Assembly (NCBI GenBank): GCA_013180625.2
Contig: SNVD02000510.1
Coordinates: 62,001-126,000 of the forward strand
Source: Boswellia sacra
Lineage: Eukaryota; Streptophyta; Magnoliopsida; Sapindales; Burseraceae
DNA length: 64,000 nucleotides
Direction of reading: 5' to 3'
A program made the position numbers and the translations under genes. The notes under the pieces were generated by a model that worked only from the letters and a program-made list of their open reading frames with translations, searched no databases and was not told where the DNA came from. Below are positions 33,196-46,375 of this stretch, piece by piece (position 1 is the stretch's first letter; the number at the start of each line of letters is the position of its first letter).

Positions 33196-35175
33196 CAAAA
33201 GACTAGTTGTATTTAGTCTCTATATTTTATCTCACTAGCCCCCACATCTTATTTAATAGGGGTAAGATTATAATTTAGACAATTTTTCATCAAACTCAAA
33301 TTTAATTTTAAATATATTTATGATAAGCTTAATTAAATTATCATTTAATTTTTAATCCCATTTTTATCTCATTAGTCCCCATATGTTATTAGATACAAAT
33401 TTACGTAAATTATCATTTAATTTCTAATTAAATTATTATCTATTCTTAATGGTGTTTGATTGTTTTAATCTCTTAAACAATATTATAAATGACACATTAA
33501 AAGTTAATGGTTTTAACGGTGATCAATTTTTTTTATATATTATTAAATTCTCTTAATTCGTATAAAAAAATCAATCAAATACTTCTTGGTTATGGTTCTT
33601 GATAGGGATAAAGAAGGAAAATGGATGACTTGGTGTCCATTATAGATATAAGATTATGTGGTTAATTGAAATTTAAAAAGAAAGATAGATAGATGAATTT
33701 TAATTAATTTGAGAAGAAAAAATATAGAAATTGGAGAAAGAAAATGATGGTGGCGTGTAAGAGAGAGGATGAGGTTGGTTATTAATTATTTTTAAATTGT
33801 AAAACATAGTTGTCATTCTATTACTTGTCTCTCAATTAGAATGCATTTATGATTTATCTTGTAGTTAAAGGCACTTTAAAAAAGGATATTACAAATATAT
33901 CTCAAAAATGAAAAAGAATGACACATAATTAGAAATGGAATGAAGCAAACAGATTTTGAACATTTAAAAAGTTAGTTGGTTACTAAATCTGTCACTTGTT
34001 TCAAGTGTAGCTTGTGATAGACAGTGTTTCAGTCCTTGTTGGCCTACAATCTTACTTGTTGTATCTCTAATACCTGTCAAAGGTGTTGAAAAGACCTTCT
34101 AAGACCTTTTATCTTCTGTCCCTTCTTCTCAAATTCCTTCCAAGTTACAAGTAAGCAATTGTAACCTATTTTTAGCTATTTTAATTTGCATTCTTTTTTA
34201 TAATATTATGTGAATATCTCTATTATAATTGTCCTTTACATGTTAATTATTGCAATATTTGGTTTTTAATTATTCATCTTCCATTACATCTCAATGTTTG
34301 TTTCATTGTCTTATTGTGTATGAATGTTATTATATATTGACAAATCTTATAGGTGTTATTATTTTGTTTTTCCTATGTTTGTGATCATTTAGCCCTATTT
34401 AGTCTTGTCCTTGCAGTTAAAGCTTATAGATATGCATTGTGATGTTTATATTCAACCGGCCTTGTAAATTCTAATTTAGGTCGCTCATCAAACTTTTAAT
34501 GTCAAATATGAAGAATTGGGAAACTACTAAAGGTAGCAAATAAGAACTATTAAACCAACCAAACCAACCCACACTTAAGCAACAAAAAAAAGTCCATTAT
34601 ACCAAAATTACTTAGTTTTCGTAATTTGCATAGCGGTATGCTACAAGACCGTATTTGCTTAGGTTTTATAAAAATTAAAGTTTCAGATGATTCATATTTT
34701 GATTTATGTTTCATATTTTCTTTCCTAAAAAGGTCCTAAATGCTTCAAGTGGACACGAAAATCATTTCCAACCTGATAGTCATGGAACAAACGACGTAAC
34801 AAATGACACATCGACTAAGAACATGAATAGGTATAAATGAGATTAAACAGTCTTATTTGTTTGAAAATAAACAATCTTATTTAATGATTATGATGTATGT
34901 TACAAATTTATTCTTGTAGATAATTTCAAGTTTTATGGTTTGCTTATCAGATGATTGAGTTATGGGTAGGCCATTAAACTATAAAAATGAGATTTTGCTT
35001 AACTATTTGCTTATGAGATGTTGAATTATATGGATTATAATTGAGTTATATTTGGTTTGTTTGAACTATATTTAGTTAAACTTTTAAATGGGATGTCTTG
35101 ATATTTGGTTTGTTTTTATTTGTATATTTGATTAATAGAATAAATTAATGATTGTAATATTATACCAAGATATTC
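33196..35175. other. CACTA-2 interior, AT-rich
   Basis: No gene is seen; long AT-rich sequence with only short chance frames. Confidence 0.5.
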
Positions 35176-35678
35176 TTTTAGACAAGTTAGTCAAACTATA
35201 AACAGTAAATTGCAATTAAACAACGAAAAACAAAAATAAAAACACTTTTTTTGATGGTTCTAAAATCATTGCAAAAAGATTTCCTCAACTTTTTATTGTG
35301 ATTTATATAGTTATTTACAGTGGTTGTGAAAAATAACATATACGGTAGTTCATGTCCATTGTAAAAGGGTGTCTCAATCAAAAAGTCCAAGTCATAGTCT
35401 TTACAGTAGTTTTGATGTTCATTGCAAAAAAATTCACTATTTACAACGGTTCAATACCCCAATAAAAAATTTTGCAAAAGACAAATTCAATTTTGTTGTA
35501 CCTTTTTATGTCGAACATGAAAACCACTGTAAAAAGTCTTTTATGACGAGCTAAAACTGCCATAAAAGTTTTTACTGTGGTTGCTTTTGCAATCAGCCAT
35601 AACTGCCATACAACTGCTATAAAAGACCTTTTACTAGGATTTCGCCCGCTATAAAAAGTCCTCCATGTTGTAGTGTGA

Positions 35679-37145
35679 TGATGGTAATAATGACATTGGT
35701 ACATATGTTGTGGCATGGTGTAATAGATGGTGTTGACAATGATGATGCCGAATTGCATTTGTCCAACCCTCCTCCAACTATCTTATAACCCTGGGCTGCC
35801 AGTATGTCTACACATTTGGAAGAAGAAGTGGATATTTAAGGTGACCATGTAACGAAGGATCTAATCCTAGAAAAAGTGAAAGATGTGTTTCAGTTCATGC
35901 CTCCAATACTACCAACCATGACAATGGTGGTGCATGACACGCATGAAATTGAGAGTGGTGAAGTTAAGGTGGAGCTTATCTTTTCAAGTAAAACAGAACT
36001 CCAATATAAGATAGCAAATTTGGCATTAAAATGCAACTTTAAGTTGAAGGTTACTAGATCAACCAAAACATGATTTGAACTTAATTGTCGAGATGAATCT
36101 TGCAAATGGCATTTAAGAGCAACAAAGGTCAATGACACTAGTTTCTTCTAGGTCAAGATTTTCAACAACAAACAAATAGGTGAAAGGGCGAGACTCCATC
36201 CAAGCCATAGGCAAGGTAGTGCCGATGTCATTGGTAAACGCGTAAAAGAGAAATTTGTTAACATTACTATAATGTATTGGCCCTTGGATATCATTGAGGA
36301 TATTCAAAAGGACCTGCACATCACAATTGGTTACCAAAGGCTTGGAGGGAGAAAGAGGCAGCTTTAAAAGAACTTCATGGATCTGCTCAACAATCATATG
36401 CTTTATTACCTTTATCTTTCTTTATATATAAATAGCAAACAAATCCCAAGATAGTGACTACTCTTGAAACAAACTTTGATAACCATTTCAAATGATATTT
36501 CATGGCACTAGGGGCATGGATTTTGGGATTTTTGACTTCCATTAGACCTGTTATGGCGGTTGATGACACTTTTATGATCGAGAAATATAGAAGCACAATG
36601 TTCATATATGGCACAATGTTTGGATGGCAAAAATCAAATCTTTCCATTAGCAATAGGGGTGACATTTTGAAAATGATGAGTCTAGGAGTTAGTTTATGTT
36701 GAGGCTAGATGGGATTATTGGACACGTCCAAACCTTGTTTTCATATCTGATTGCCATCCTAGTATCAAGAAGACAGTGTACAACATCTGCCTTGCATGCA
36801 ACATCTTAAATGCAAACCAAAGTCAAAGTTCAAAAGTAATTTCCTAAAGGCTAGTTTTTAAAATGTAGCCAAAGTGTGCCATGAATCAGAGTTCAACCAA
36901 TTCTATTCTTGAAGGCATAAATGTAGTAGCTGCAACCTATCTACGATAATTTGGTATATCTAAATGGGCATGTTGTCACTTTCCAAGACATAGGTTAAGC
37001 ATCATGACTACAAATATTGTTAAGTCTATGAACAATAAGATGAAAAAGGTGAAAGCATTGCCCATTACTTTGATTTGTGAATTCTACTGTCAAGTTTGTT
37101 ATTATACCCGATGCACTTCTACATTTGTTATATATTGATATCCTT
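35679..37145 (+). pseudogene. MULE transposase, DNA-binding and catalytic part
   Basis: After the acidic segment, the MuDR-type DNA-binding domain reads VELIFSSKTELQYKIANLAL, KCNFKLKVTRS and CRDESCKWHLRATKV (35965-36135). The catalytic core follows: GAWILGFLTSIRPVMAVDDT (36508-36567, first catalytic Asp in V-D-D-T-F, normally V-D-G-T-F), FISDCHPSIKK near 36742 (second Asp), and FGISKWACCHFPRHRLSIMT near 36950. Stops and frameshifts are frequent. The family cuts and rejoins DNA at the element ends. Confidence 0.85.
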
Positions 37146-37149
37146 TAAC

Positions 37150-39370
37150 ATGGTGTAAGCATGAAATTTTTGCTTATGGCTTGAGCATAATGATGATGAC
37201 CAAGAAATACTTAATAAAGTAAACAGTTGAGTTGAAAAATAGACTAAAAATACCAAAAAAAAAAAGCATAAATTACACCCAAAAAGCCTAAAAACATTTA
37301 AAAAAATCCTAAAATAGGAAGGCCCACGTCTGGAGAAATTGTACTACATGCATAGAAGTTGCATTGAGCGTGTAGGAGCTGCGCATGTAAGAAATGGAAT
37401 TCACATCTAAGAAATCAACCCCCACATGTAGGAAATGCACTAGTGCCTGAAAGAAGCAAGCAACAGCTGAAAGGGAGGAGTAGGAAGATGCACGCACATA
37501 TAGTCACATGCAGAGCTATTCCTCTCCAATTTCTATAAATTCAGCTACTTCTCACTTGTCACATCAATCACTATTAGCCTCCATTTTTGTGTAGAGCATA
37601 AAGATTCCCTTTCCAACCATTTTTTATCCTTTTTTGTCCAATTTCTCCTCAATTTCACACATATAGCCCCCCTTTCCATAAATTTCCAAACCCATTTCCT
37701 TCCAAAATCTACATACAACCTCGTTTTCAATTGATTTTCAAGCAATCGATTACCATTTCTCAGTATTTGGTAAAACCTGAGGGCAAATCACTATGTCTCT
37801 GCTCTCAAATTCATCATTTTTGCTCTTTTTTTATTATTTATGCTTAGTATGGAGATTAGGTGAATACGACTAGGTTATGGCAAATCGATGATGAACGATA
37901 GGAAACCACAACTATAACATGCCTCTGTTTTAATATTTACCATTTATTTTATTATCATTTACTTTATCTCACTTTTTATTTGTCGCCATTTACTTTATCG
38001 TACTTTTTTTTATTGCCATTTACTTTTATCATCCTTTACTTTATCACACTTTACTTATATTGCACTTTTTATTATCGCCTTTCATTTATTTTGTTGTTAT
38101 TGTTATGAATGTCATCCACGTCATGGGTGACTGTCCCATTCTACACCATCTAAAGGATATAACTTAACTCATGAACAGTTATCCAACTCACTTTTACGGA
38201 CACCATTTAATCCATGGATGGTTATTCATTTCAAATCTCAGTCCATTAACAATACAAAGGATATTTTTTAATTCATAACCGAGTATCACAACCTTATGGA
38301 CTGCATAGTGAGCCATATCATCGGATTCATAAGTGATGAACGCTCACTGTTTCACATTTACAAGTCTTTCATTTACTTTTTTATTGTTCCAACCATTATG
38401 CTTGCTTTGCCTTTTGAGATGACATGATGTTGATTGGACTAAGTAGACTGACACTGATGGTGCGGAACCCAATTTAGAGAATAGTGATTTGAAGTGATGG
38501 ACCGAGTAAGCTCACAATTGATGGTGAGAAACCCAATTTCATAGAGTTTGGCATGGAGAGCGTAAGGGTCAATGGAGTCACGATGTCTGGTGACATATCC
38601 ACTTTCCAATGGTAGGCCCACTGACCTTGGTGTGGAAATAGAAGTGTTAATTTGATTTCTTGAACTTTACTTTTCTGTATTTTTTCTTTCATTATATTTA
38701 TTTGGGTTGAAAGGTTGTAAACCTCATCTCGATCCCCCATGTTTGAATGGTTATGAACTCTATTTTCTCTTTTACATGAATGATTGTAAATTGTCTCACC
38801 CAACATGTAATAAGCAAGATAAAATCAATTGTGTGTGAAAAATGAATTTGGGATCAAGATAGACTACAATTGACAAGATAAAACCTTGAACTTGACTGAC
38901 CCTAGTGAAGGTCAAACTTTGTCTGGGCGGATCGAAGAAGATTCATACCTAACTTCCTGAACCTAACCTTGAAAGGACGATGGACAGTTGGGTTTCAAAG
39001 AAAGGGATCGGTTGCTATCATCCAACTTTTTTCTACGATTAGTCACCTGGGTGGCAACTCATAAATATTCAGAACTTGTCTTCGTGACTTATTCTGTGGT
39101 ACCCCCAAACATTGAAAGGTCTTGGAGAGTAGTGACGTGATCTCAATTACTTCGGCCTGGGGGTAGGGGGTGTGCTTGGGGTTGGAAGCCTCGTTCACAC
39201 ATGGACTAACTACTAATTAGTTGAATAGGTCTTGAAGGCGTAGTTCCACCAAACCGGACAATTGCAAGAAACTGTATAACTTTGGTAAAATTGTGGATCA
39301 ATGAATTGTTGAAACAATGGAAAGATAAGTGTTACACACTTTAGGTTGCCCTAATTAGAAGGTATTGGTA
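37150..39370. mobile_element. Unresolved LTR-like insertion in the MULE transposase gene
   Basis: Transposase homology stops near 37145 and resumes near 39380. The insert starts 'tgtaagcatgaaatttttgc', which resembles starts of plant gypsy LTRs, contains no coding domain, and has no internal primer site. A solo LTR is the most likely explanation. I could not find a matching target duplication, so the boundaries are approximate. Confidence 0.45.
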
Positions 39371-39379
39371 TGAGGTACT

Positions 39380-39830
39380 TATTGAATTCAAATTTAGACC
39401 CTATTATTCTCATTCTTTCACTACTTTTAATGAAATTTTGAAATATATGAAATTAGTTGTATTCTAGAAGTAGAGTTGACGTTGTGGACTTCAATGCACG
39501 AACATGTTTTAAAGTGTTCAATCTTGACCAGATTCTATGTGTATTGCTATCACTACTTGTTATTATGCCAAACTTAAGTAGATGTTGCCTAATGTATTCC
39601 AATGTACACTACTAATTATTTGGTGCATGCATATGCCTCACCTATATTCCAATTAGAATGAGTGCGAATTGAGTGGTTCCATACAAGGTGCAGTCATAAT
39701 AGGAGCTCCCCCTTATCTTAAGACGACAAGCAAGACATTGACGCATGCAGACAACTTCTGAGGGTGAGATACTTAGGAGACATTGATTCAGGCATTGTGG
39801 GCTTAAAGATTACAAGAGGTAGACATGTCA
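39380..39830 (+). pseudogene. MULE transposase, C-terminal SWIM zinc-finger part
   Basis: With frameshifts this reads FKVFNLDQILCV (SWIM zinc finger, normally C-x-C ... C-x-H), then the C-terminal pattern VVPYKVQ ... GAPPYLKTTSK and ADNF. The order matches the ends of plant MULE transposases. Confidence 0.7.
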
Positions 39831-40360
39831 AAATCTTGTTCTATTTCACCCACCTTCATTGTCTTTAGCGAAACTTTCCACCGCCGCTACTGATTAATGT
39901 CTTTAACTAGACATTATGTTATCTATTGGGTTCTTAATCATGTACTTAAGTTTCAGATTCTATTTATGTTATGTTTATAAACATCATGGTATATTATATT
40001 TCTTACTTTTTTGCTGGTTATTATATACTAGTGTGTCTTCCATTATGTTGTTATTTCCGTTGCGTTTGTAGACTTCATGTACTTGGGTTTCAAATACTAT
40101 TTACTTTGTGTTTGTAAACATCATGTGCAATATAATGACACAAATACGAAACAACAAGCAAAAAACCATAAATCTAAAGACAAAGCAGTTATGACATGAT
40201 ATAGTATGAAATATACAAATTGTGTGTCAATATGCCACCAAGTACATAAAAAAAGACAATCTAATGACTAGATCCAAGTAAATCATCCCAATATCTTGGC
40301 AGATAGTCAATCTATCCTAAAACCAATATCCTCATGGCCATTTGTTTTCATAGGGTGGTA
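39831..40360. other. Spacer between the two convergent MULE genes
   Basis: No gene is seen; AT-rich, probably 3' flanks of both genes. Confidence 0.5.
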
Positions 40361-43300
40361 TCATCGACATTAGCAATAGTGGCAATTGGGAGATCAACCG
40401 TTAGCCGCTCTATGAATGTGGCACAATAGATGCTATAGGATCCACTATGTGGTGGCTATTATGGTACATCATGCAATTGCCATGACATGGAGAAAGGCTG
40501 AACATCATGAGACATGTTTGTGCACTCGGTGTAAAATGAGGCCTTCAAAAGTAGCCATGGAATCAACACAAGTAGATACGCACAACAGTCCAATAGCTTT
40601 TGATGGTCCTTCGTGTCCTCTAGAATCTAAGAGTCGTAAATAAGAACTGGATATCTATGCATGTCGTGACCCAATGTTGTCAGTTAACGTTGACTAGGAC
40701 ATAAACCTATAACATATTATGCATAAAAGGTTAATGGTTATCTCACTTGTACCTAACATAAATAACCACCTAAGATAAAAGGCAAACAATTGTAACTTAC
40801 AATGTTTACGTCTATCTACAATTTAGAATATTCCCTTATAACCAATCTATGTACTTGAATAGTATAAGATCCAACTCGATGTGCTACAAAATGTCCTTAC
40901 ACTTGTTATAGGTACTAGACAACCATAATTGTTTAAAGAGGTGTAATAGAGTCAGTGAATGAAAGGAAGATCTTACTAACCAATGTAAAAAATTGGAATG
41001 AACTATAGTACTTATGGTGAATTACTTACAAGAAGTTTTAACAATTACGAATTGTTAGGAAATCTCTTAAGGGCTATCGTTTTGACAAAGGCGAATGTAG
41101 TAAATGAAAGAGTTGATGTGCCAAAAAAGACAAAAAAAGCACCTAATGGTGTTTTTTAAAGAAGCGGTTAATACGCCACACAAAAAGATGAGTCAAAGAC
41201 ATGATCCAGCAATTGTGATGCCTCAAAAGAAGCTAACTCCATTAGCAAAGTATTTTGGTCCTAGCTATAAACGACCAGGATTGGAGACGACCCAAGTGTC
41301 GTATAACCCCCTAAAATAATCTTTGATAAAGGTCTTTTAGTCAAGTCAACCACCAGTGCCTACCAAGTCAGGCTATCATGCTATACAGTCAATTCTCTGC
41401 CTCTTAGCCTGATGGTCAGGGTTCGTGTAAGGGCTTAACAAATAATTTGCCTTTTCGTGCACTCTCTCCAATGTAGCTTTCTTTAGTAAATACATGATCA
41501 ATTGCATGCCAATAACTCTCACATTATCACTAAAAGAATCGTTATGAACCTCGACTAGCTTTAATATTGTTGCCCTAGGTAGGAGCACCAGTGATGAGTT
41601 CATTGGTGAATGTTGAGCATCCTCAGGGTGGATTTGCTCCCCTATTTGTGGAGATGGGCCCAAATTATAAGCATCCTAATATACATGACAAAGATGTTAG
41701 AAGAATTTAAACTTTGTTGCGAAGACAAGGCATGCTCACGAATAATTTCTAATGAAGAATTTAAAAAACAAATGAAAGTACTTGAAACCCTTGTTGTCAT
41801 GGGGGGCCCCACTAAACTCCCACACCTTATTGCAGAGCCCCTAAACATCACCGCACAATTCCTCAATCACCTTATTTGATCCTCAAATTTCTTCCAAAAA
41901 TATGCATGGTTAGTAGCCATATTAGCCAGCATCCACGTGAGGATGGCGTGCATCAGGCTGATTGAGACATCTACATCAGTAGTTGCCTACATGAACAAGT
42001 TATGTAATGATGACGTTAATATGTGAACATATGTTTTAAACCCCATTGATAATGTTTTGATGGCCTAGTAATTATCTGGCCCTCTGTATGCATATTGGAG
42101 TTAAGCCCTTAATGTGTCTCATGTGTCGGTTCGGACTCAAAAGGCACCAACTCCATACCCTTTGATTAAGCTACTGGTGCGGGCCCAATTGGCTTAGTGT
42201 CCTCGTTGAGCAGGCTATTCATAGCCTGGTCAACAAATGCACCTCCTGGTAGGCCTAGATACCAATGAAGGCTTTTGTACCACTTTTTGCCCTATTCATC
42301 CTCAAGCGAATGAAGAAATACCTTAGGTGGAATCCCCTACATGACACTAATGAAAAACCACTGTAAGTATATATGATGAAATAATATATAACTTCATGTC
42401 AAAGTACAACATTGTTACACATGGCTTAAATCCTTCACTTGTCTAGTATTGCCAAATATGTTCCTTAAAACCTCTGATTGGTATGGAGTCTTGGAACTCA
42501 TCCACTTGAGTAGCGGGGTGACTTGTCCTTGACATTTGCCCCTATCGTTCCGTACGTATCAATTAAAAATAGAATGGCTTCATATAGTCATGCCTACAAA
42601 AACTTATATCACGTTAGTTAATGTTATGTCAATTTAGGCAACAAATTTGTCGCCAAAAAAAAAAAGGTAAGAAAATAACTACTTACACAACATACGAGCA
42701 CCCGTAAAGTTTATATGATTCCTTCTTATGATCTTCCTTTTGTGATTGTCTTTTCTTGAACTTTTCTACACGATCTTTGACATAAGTGGATAGTCCATCA
42801 TATGTATGCTTCCACACTATGTTTCCCATGGATATTCCTTGAACTTTGATAGATTGTCCACATGTGTAGAAACTTGAGGTTGATAGGTCCCTTTTTGTCT
42901 TTACCCAAGAGTAGATGCTCCAGAACATAATACGCAATCAACTTCACTACATCCTCATCATCAATTTCTATCATATTTAGGTTTCCAAAAATATCTTTCA
43001 ATTCATTCAACTTAAATCCTTACCACCCAGAAACTTGTTATACATACATGTTCTAATCTTTTTCTTCTTTGGTGATAGCTTACGAAACTGCAGCCCGGTG
43101 ATTAGGCTAAATTCATGGGATGAGAAATTAATGTCTTTCCTACACATCGGACATTCATTCTAATTACTAATTCTCAAATTCTTTCAGTTTGCAATATAGA
43201 ATTTAGGTACTAATTCTTACCGTATATGAGATACCATAACTCCTTATCCCCCATATCATATGTTTAGACCTCGTGCAACAGCAAGTTGTTTACAAGTTTT

Positions 43301-43500
43301 CTTAAGAAAGTCATGTTGTGCATGTCTAGAAGATGTCTAAAACTTGTCTTATCCCTAAAGAGCCTCTACTCTGGAGGGGTAAGTGTCTTCAAAACCCATC
43401 TAATGCATTCTATACTTGTCATAGTCATCACTGTTGTGTTGTAATGCTCAGATGTAGGTGTATTTAGGTAAAAAGTGACCCTAGGTACTAGGGGCTCCAT
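40361..43500 (-). pseudogene. MULE accessory gene: DUF1985 plus Ulp1-type (C48) cysteine protease
   Basis: On the minus strand from 43500 the DUF1985-like region is seen, then LIAYYVLEHLLLGKDKKGPI (42900-42960) and ISMGNIVWKHTYDGLSTYVK with FKKRQSQKEDHKKESYKLYG (42700-42850), characteristic of Ulp1-carrying plant MULEs. A long degraded middle part follows. The catalytic end is at 40690-40370: HWVTTCIDIQ (catalytic His), a degraded YDS, then PFSMSWQLHDVP, QPHSG and IYCATFIERLTVDLP. The normal D-C-G of the active site reads with the Cys lost. Such genes cut SUMO-like conjugates in the active form. Convergent with the transposase. Confidence 0.78.
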
Positions 43501-44304
43501 GTCACAACTAAAATATCCAATGAAATCAGTTAAAACCCGAAATCATGCAAAAAAAAAATAAAGAGAAAAAACTTTTCTACCAGAAAATTTGACAATTCGA
43601 CAATGTGCAAATCGAATTGTCGAACTATGGAATTTAACTATTCAACGATTCGACATGGAGTCCAATGATGGTCACCTATCGTTCCACGATTGTTTGATTT
43701 TGTTCAATGACACTATCAACAAGTTCGACGATGGTTTGATGACTATACATGGTGTTTGATGGGATTCAATGGTTCCACATAGTTTTGACAGTTCAACATC
43801 TCTTTCTTAACTTGTTGAACTGTTAAACTGTGTCTTCAACCTTCAACAATCTAACATTAAAGTCCCTCAAATCATCAATCATCATCAACCATCATTGTTT
43901 GCAACACCATAATCCATAAATCCCTAAATTGCAACATCTAAATCCCTAATTTCTATTTTTTTCCGAAAGAACTATTTTCTTTCTCTAACGAATGGTAAAC
44001 CAGACAACTAGGACATCAAAACAGTTCTTGATAATGTATTTTGTAGTCACAAATACTTTAAAGCACGACAAAATTATAAATAGGATCGTTTATGCATTTA
44101 CTTGATCGTTTATGGCTCCAAACCAGGAACTCTACTCTTCATAAGTCTACACTGCAAGCCATCCAATGCCTCTTTGTTTCCTCAATTCTCATACCTCATC
44201 TTCAATCTTCTTTGAATTGAAATAGCTTGAACGTAAAAAGTTTGATGAATAACAGTTTGGAGGTGATGGAGGGAGTGTGAAGAGTTTGATTTTGTTTGAA
44301 ATGA
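43501..44304. other. MULE right subterminal region
   Basis: No gene is seen. At 43570-43870 a degenerate minisatellite with 'attgtcgaactatgg' and 'tcaacgattcgac' themes mirrors the one at 5370-5580. Confidence 0.6.
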
Positions 44305-44417
44305 GATAAGGGCATTGTGGTAAATTCAAAGGTCGGAGGCTATGGGTATGAAAATTTTTTGTCTTCAAGCCTATTGTTAAAAAGCCCCTAAATAAGGGCT
44401 AGATGTGTAAATTTCCC
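44305..44417 (-). repeat. MULE right terminal inverted repeat
   Basis: Reverse complement of the left end (4095-4205) with a 20-bp identical core at 44335-44354. Confidence 0.8.
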
Positions 44418-44506
44418 CTTAAGTTTTGAAGAAAAGTTGCAAACTCAACACTTATAGCCTATGACCTTAGTGGTAAAAAGTTAAAAAAAAAATGAATTAT
44501 AATTAA

Positions 44507-45349
44507 GTGGTGCTATTTGCACCCCACTATTGAACTAAAAGAGCCCCACTTCTTATTATATCCCATTTAAAACTTTTTAAAATATCTACTCTCTTAATGC
44601 ATTCCCTTAAATCCCACAAATAACCCTTTCTCTATTTCTCTATTTATTCAACAAATAGACACCCTGCCAACCCCATCAAGAACATTTGTTGATGGAAAAC
44701 TTAAAGGATTCTTGTGCATCTGTAGAAGATCTTAAATATTCTATAACAAACTTATGTTGTATAAACTGCTTTCTCCTAACTCTCATTTGGGTAAACATGG
44801 ATGTAGTCAATGAGGATCAATTAATAGATCTGTGTATGAAGACGATGAAATGAAATGCAACAAAAAAAGAATAAATAGTTTTCATTGAAAAATTATTGAA
44901 TTAGGATCAATAAGGAAGCTTAAGAGCTCAATGAGCTTGAGGGTCAAAGATTATTTGAAGTCCTGTCCTCTAGTATTTCTTTCAACCCAGTAGCATATCC
45001 ACAAATGGTGTAGGCTAATTAACTTTGTCATAGTATTGAGTGGTACTTAGGTTCCTTTGATTAATCTCCTCTTTTTTTCCCTTTTTTTTAATCAAGGAAA
45101 GTGTCTTGAAGAATTTTATTCATAAAATAAAATTAATTAGATCAAATTAGGTTTCAATTAGAAATGAGGAGTGAATGAGGATTTGCGTAAGCGCGGTGCA
45201 AGAAGTGATTGGAGAAGAAAAACATTATAAGTTTTGTTTTGTATTTAGGTTTTTCGGTAATTTAATCTGAGGATATATTTATAATTAAAAATTCTTTTGA
45301 AAATGGCCGAGGTTCCTTTAGCTCAGCAGTCGGCTGCAAATAGCACCAC
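44507..45349. mobile_element. Small TIR element (MITE or MULE-like)
   Basis: The left end 'gtggtgctatttgcacccca' and the inverse of the right end 'gtggtgctatttgcagccga' match for about 35 bp at roughly 80 percent. It has no coding capacity. Flanks are AT-rich ('gaattataattaa' and 'gattaattataaag'), so the target duplication cannot be fixed and the superfamily is open. Confidence 0.7.
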
Positions 45350-46375
45350 ACCTATGATTAATTATAAAGTAATGTGGGCCTTGGGCTTAAATTATAATGA
45401 ATTGATGAATTTCAGGAACCTTTTTTATGGAGTACTGTCATTTGAGTCCCTCAAAATTTTCGTTAACTCCCTCTTTAATTAAAAAATTAATTATAAATAT
45501 CTTTTAATAATATCAAAATTACCCTTTTTGTATATATCTTAAAAATTAATTTTTGTATAACAATTTTCATTCCTTCCTGTTATCAAAATACTTGTGTGCA
45601 GCGCTTCTTTTCTGAGACTATGGATTTACCTCTTTTTTCTTTGTCGATTTTAATCTTATTTTGAGGTAAGTTTGCATTAAAGTTTTGTTCTTCATTTTTT
45701 TTAATTTTAGGGTTTTCATGAAGTATTGTATGACAATACCTCAAGCTTTTTTTTTTTCCGTCTTCCGTCAATTCAGTTGAAGCAAAATGCAATTTGCTTT
45801 ACAGTTTGCTTTCTGAATTTCCATGTCTTTGTGTTTGTCTGCTTTTTCAATTGAAAGTGGGATTGGTAATGACAGAGACTTCAATAATAATTTATACACA
45901 CTTCTGACTTTACCCTTCCTTCCACTTCTTTTTCAACAATTTTTTGCTCATTTATTTACATAATTATAGTTTCTATTTAATGTTTCTCTTACTATTTAAT
46001 GTTTCTCTTACTTTGAATATAACATAGTAAACGAAAGAGTAATTATGAGCATTGAAAATTGAAAAATAAGGAAAAAATAAATGCATGCGGCTAAGTCTTG
46101 GAAATCGTGTAAATAGGATAACTATACTTTTATAACCTACGGATCACCTTACTTAGAGTTTAGTTTAAGAGTTTGCCTTTTCAATTTAAAAAACTATTTT
46201 GGAGACATCATGATGATAGGTAATTGATTTATTTATTTTTTTTAATAATTCAATTACAATGCTAAGTAGTTTGTTCTTGTATAGCAACGCATCTGTGTTT
46301 TTTAATTTTTTTCTTAGTGTTATCGATTTGTAATGTTATTATTTATTTTTTACTCAATTGAATAGAATCAGACCA
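45350..46375. other. AT-rich spacer
   Basis: No gene or element end is recognised. 'gacca' at 46371-46375 would be the copia target duplication, but its partner is not in the window. Confidence 0.55.

Larger units (their letters stand above)
30520..35675. mobile_element. CACTA-2, non-autonomous CACTA element in the MULE transposase gene
   Basis: The left end reads 'cagtacaagaaa' (CACTACAAGAAA with one change) and the right end 'catgttgtagtg' (inverse of CACTACAACATG). The 3-bp target duplication 'tga' is at 30517-30519 and 35676-35678, and joining the flanks restores the acidic reading of the transposase. Subterminal repeats at about 35180-35660 use the theme 'cactgtaaaaag' in both orientations. 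No transposase domain is recognisable. Confidence 0.82.
4095..44417 (+). mobile_element. Decayed MULE with Ulp1-type accessory gene, expanded to 40 kb by nested insertions
   Basis: The left end (from 4095, 'gggaaattt...') and the reverse complement of the right end (from 44417, 'gggaaattt...') align for about 110 bp, including a 20-bp identical block (4159-4178 against 44335-44354). Flanking 9-mers are 'cttaaattt' (4086-4094) and 'cttaagttt' (44418-44426), an 8/9 match to the 9-bp duplication expected for Mutator-like elements. Inside are a transposase gene (plus strand, in three pieces) and a DUF1985/Ulp1 protease gene (minus strand), convergent as in the Ulp1-carrying plant MULEs. Removing the nested elements leaves roughly 8 kb, a normal size for such an element. 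All genes are pseudogenes. Confidence 0.82.

Noticed and set aside
41104..41319. A 71-codon plus-strand basic frame
   Set aside because: It is antisense to the degraded middle part of the Ulp1-type gene and has no recognisable motif.
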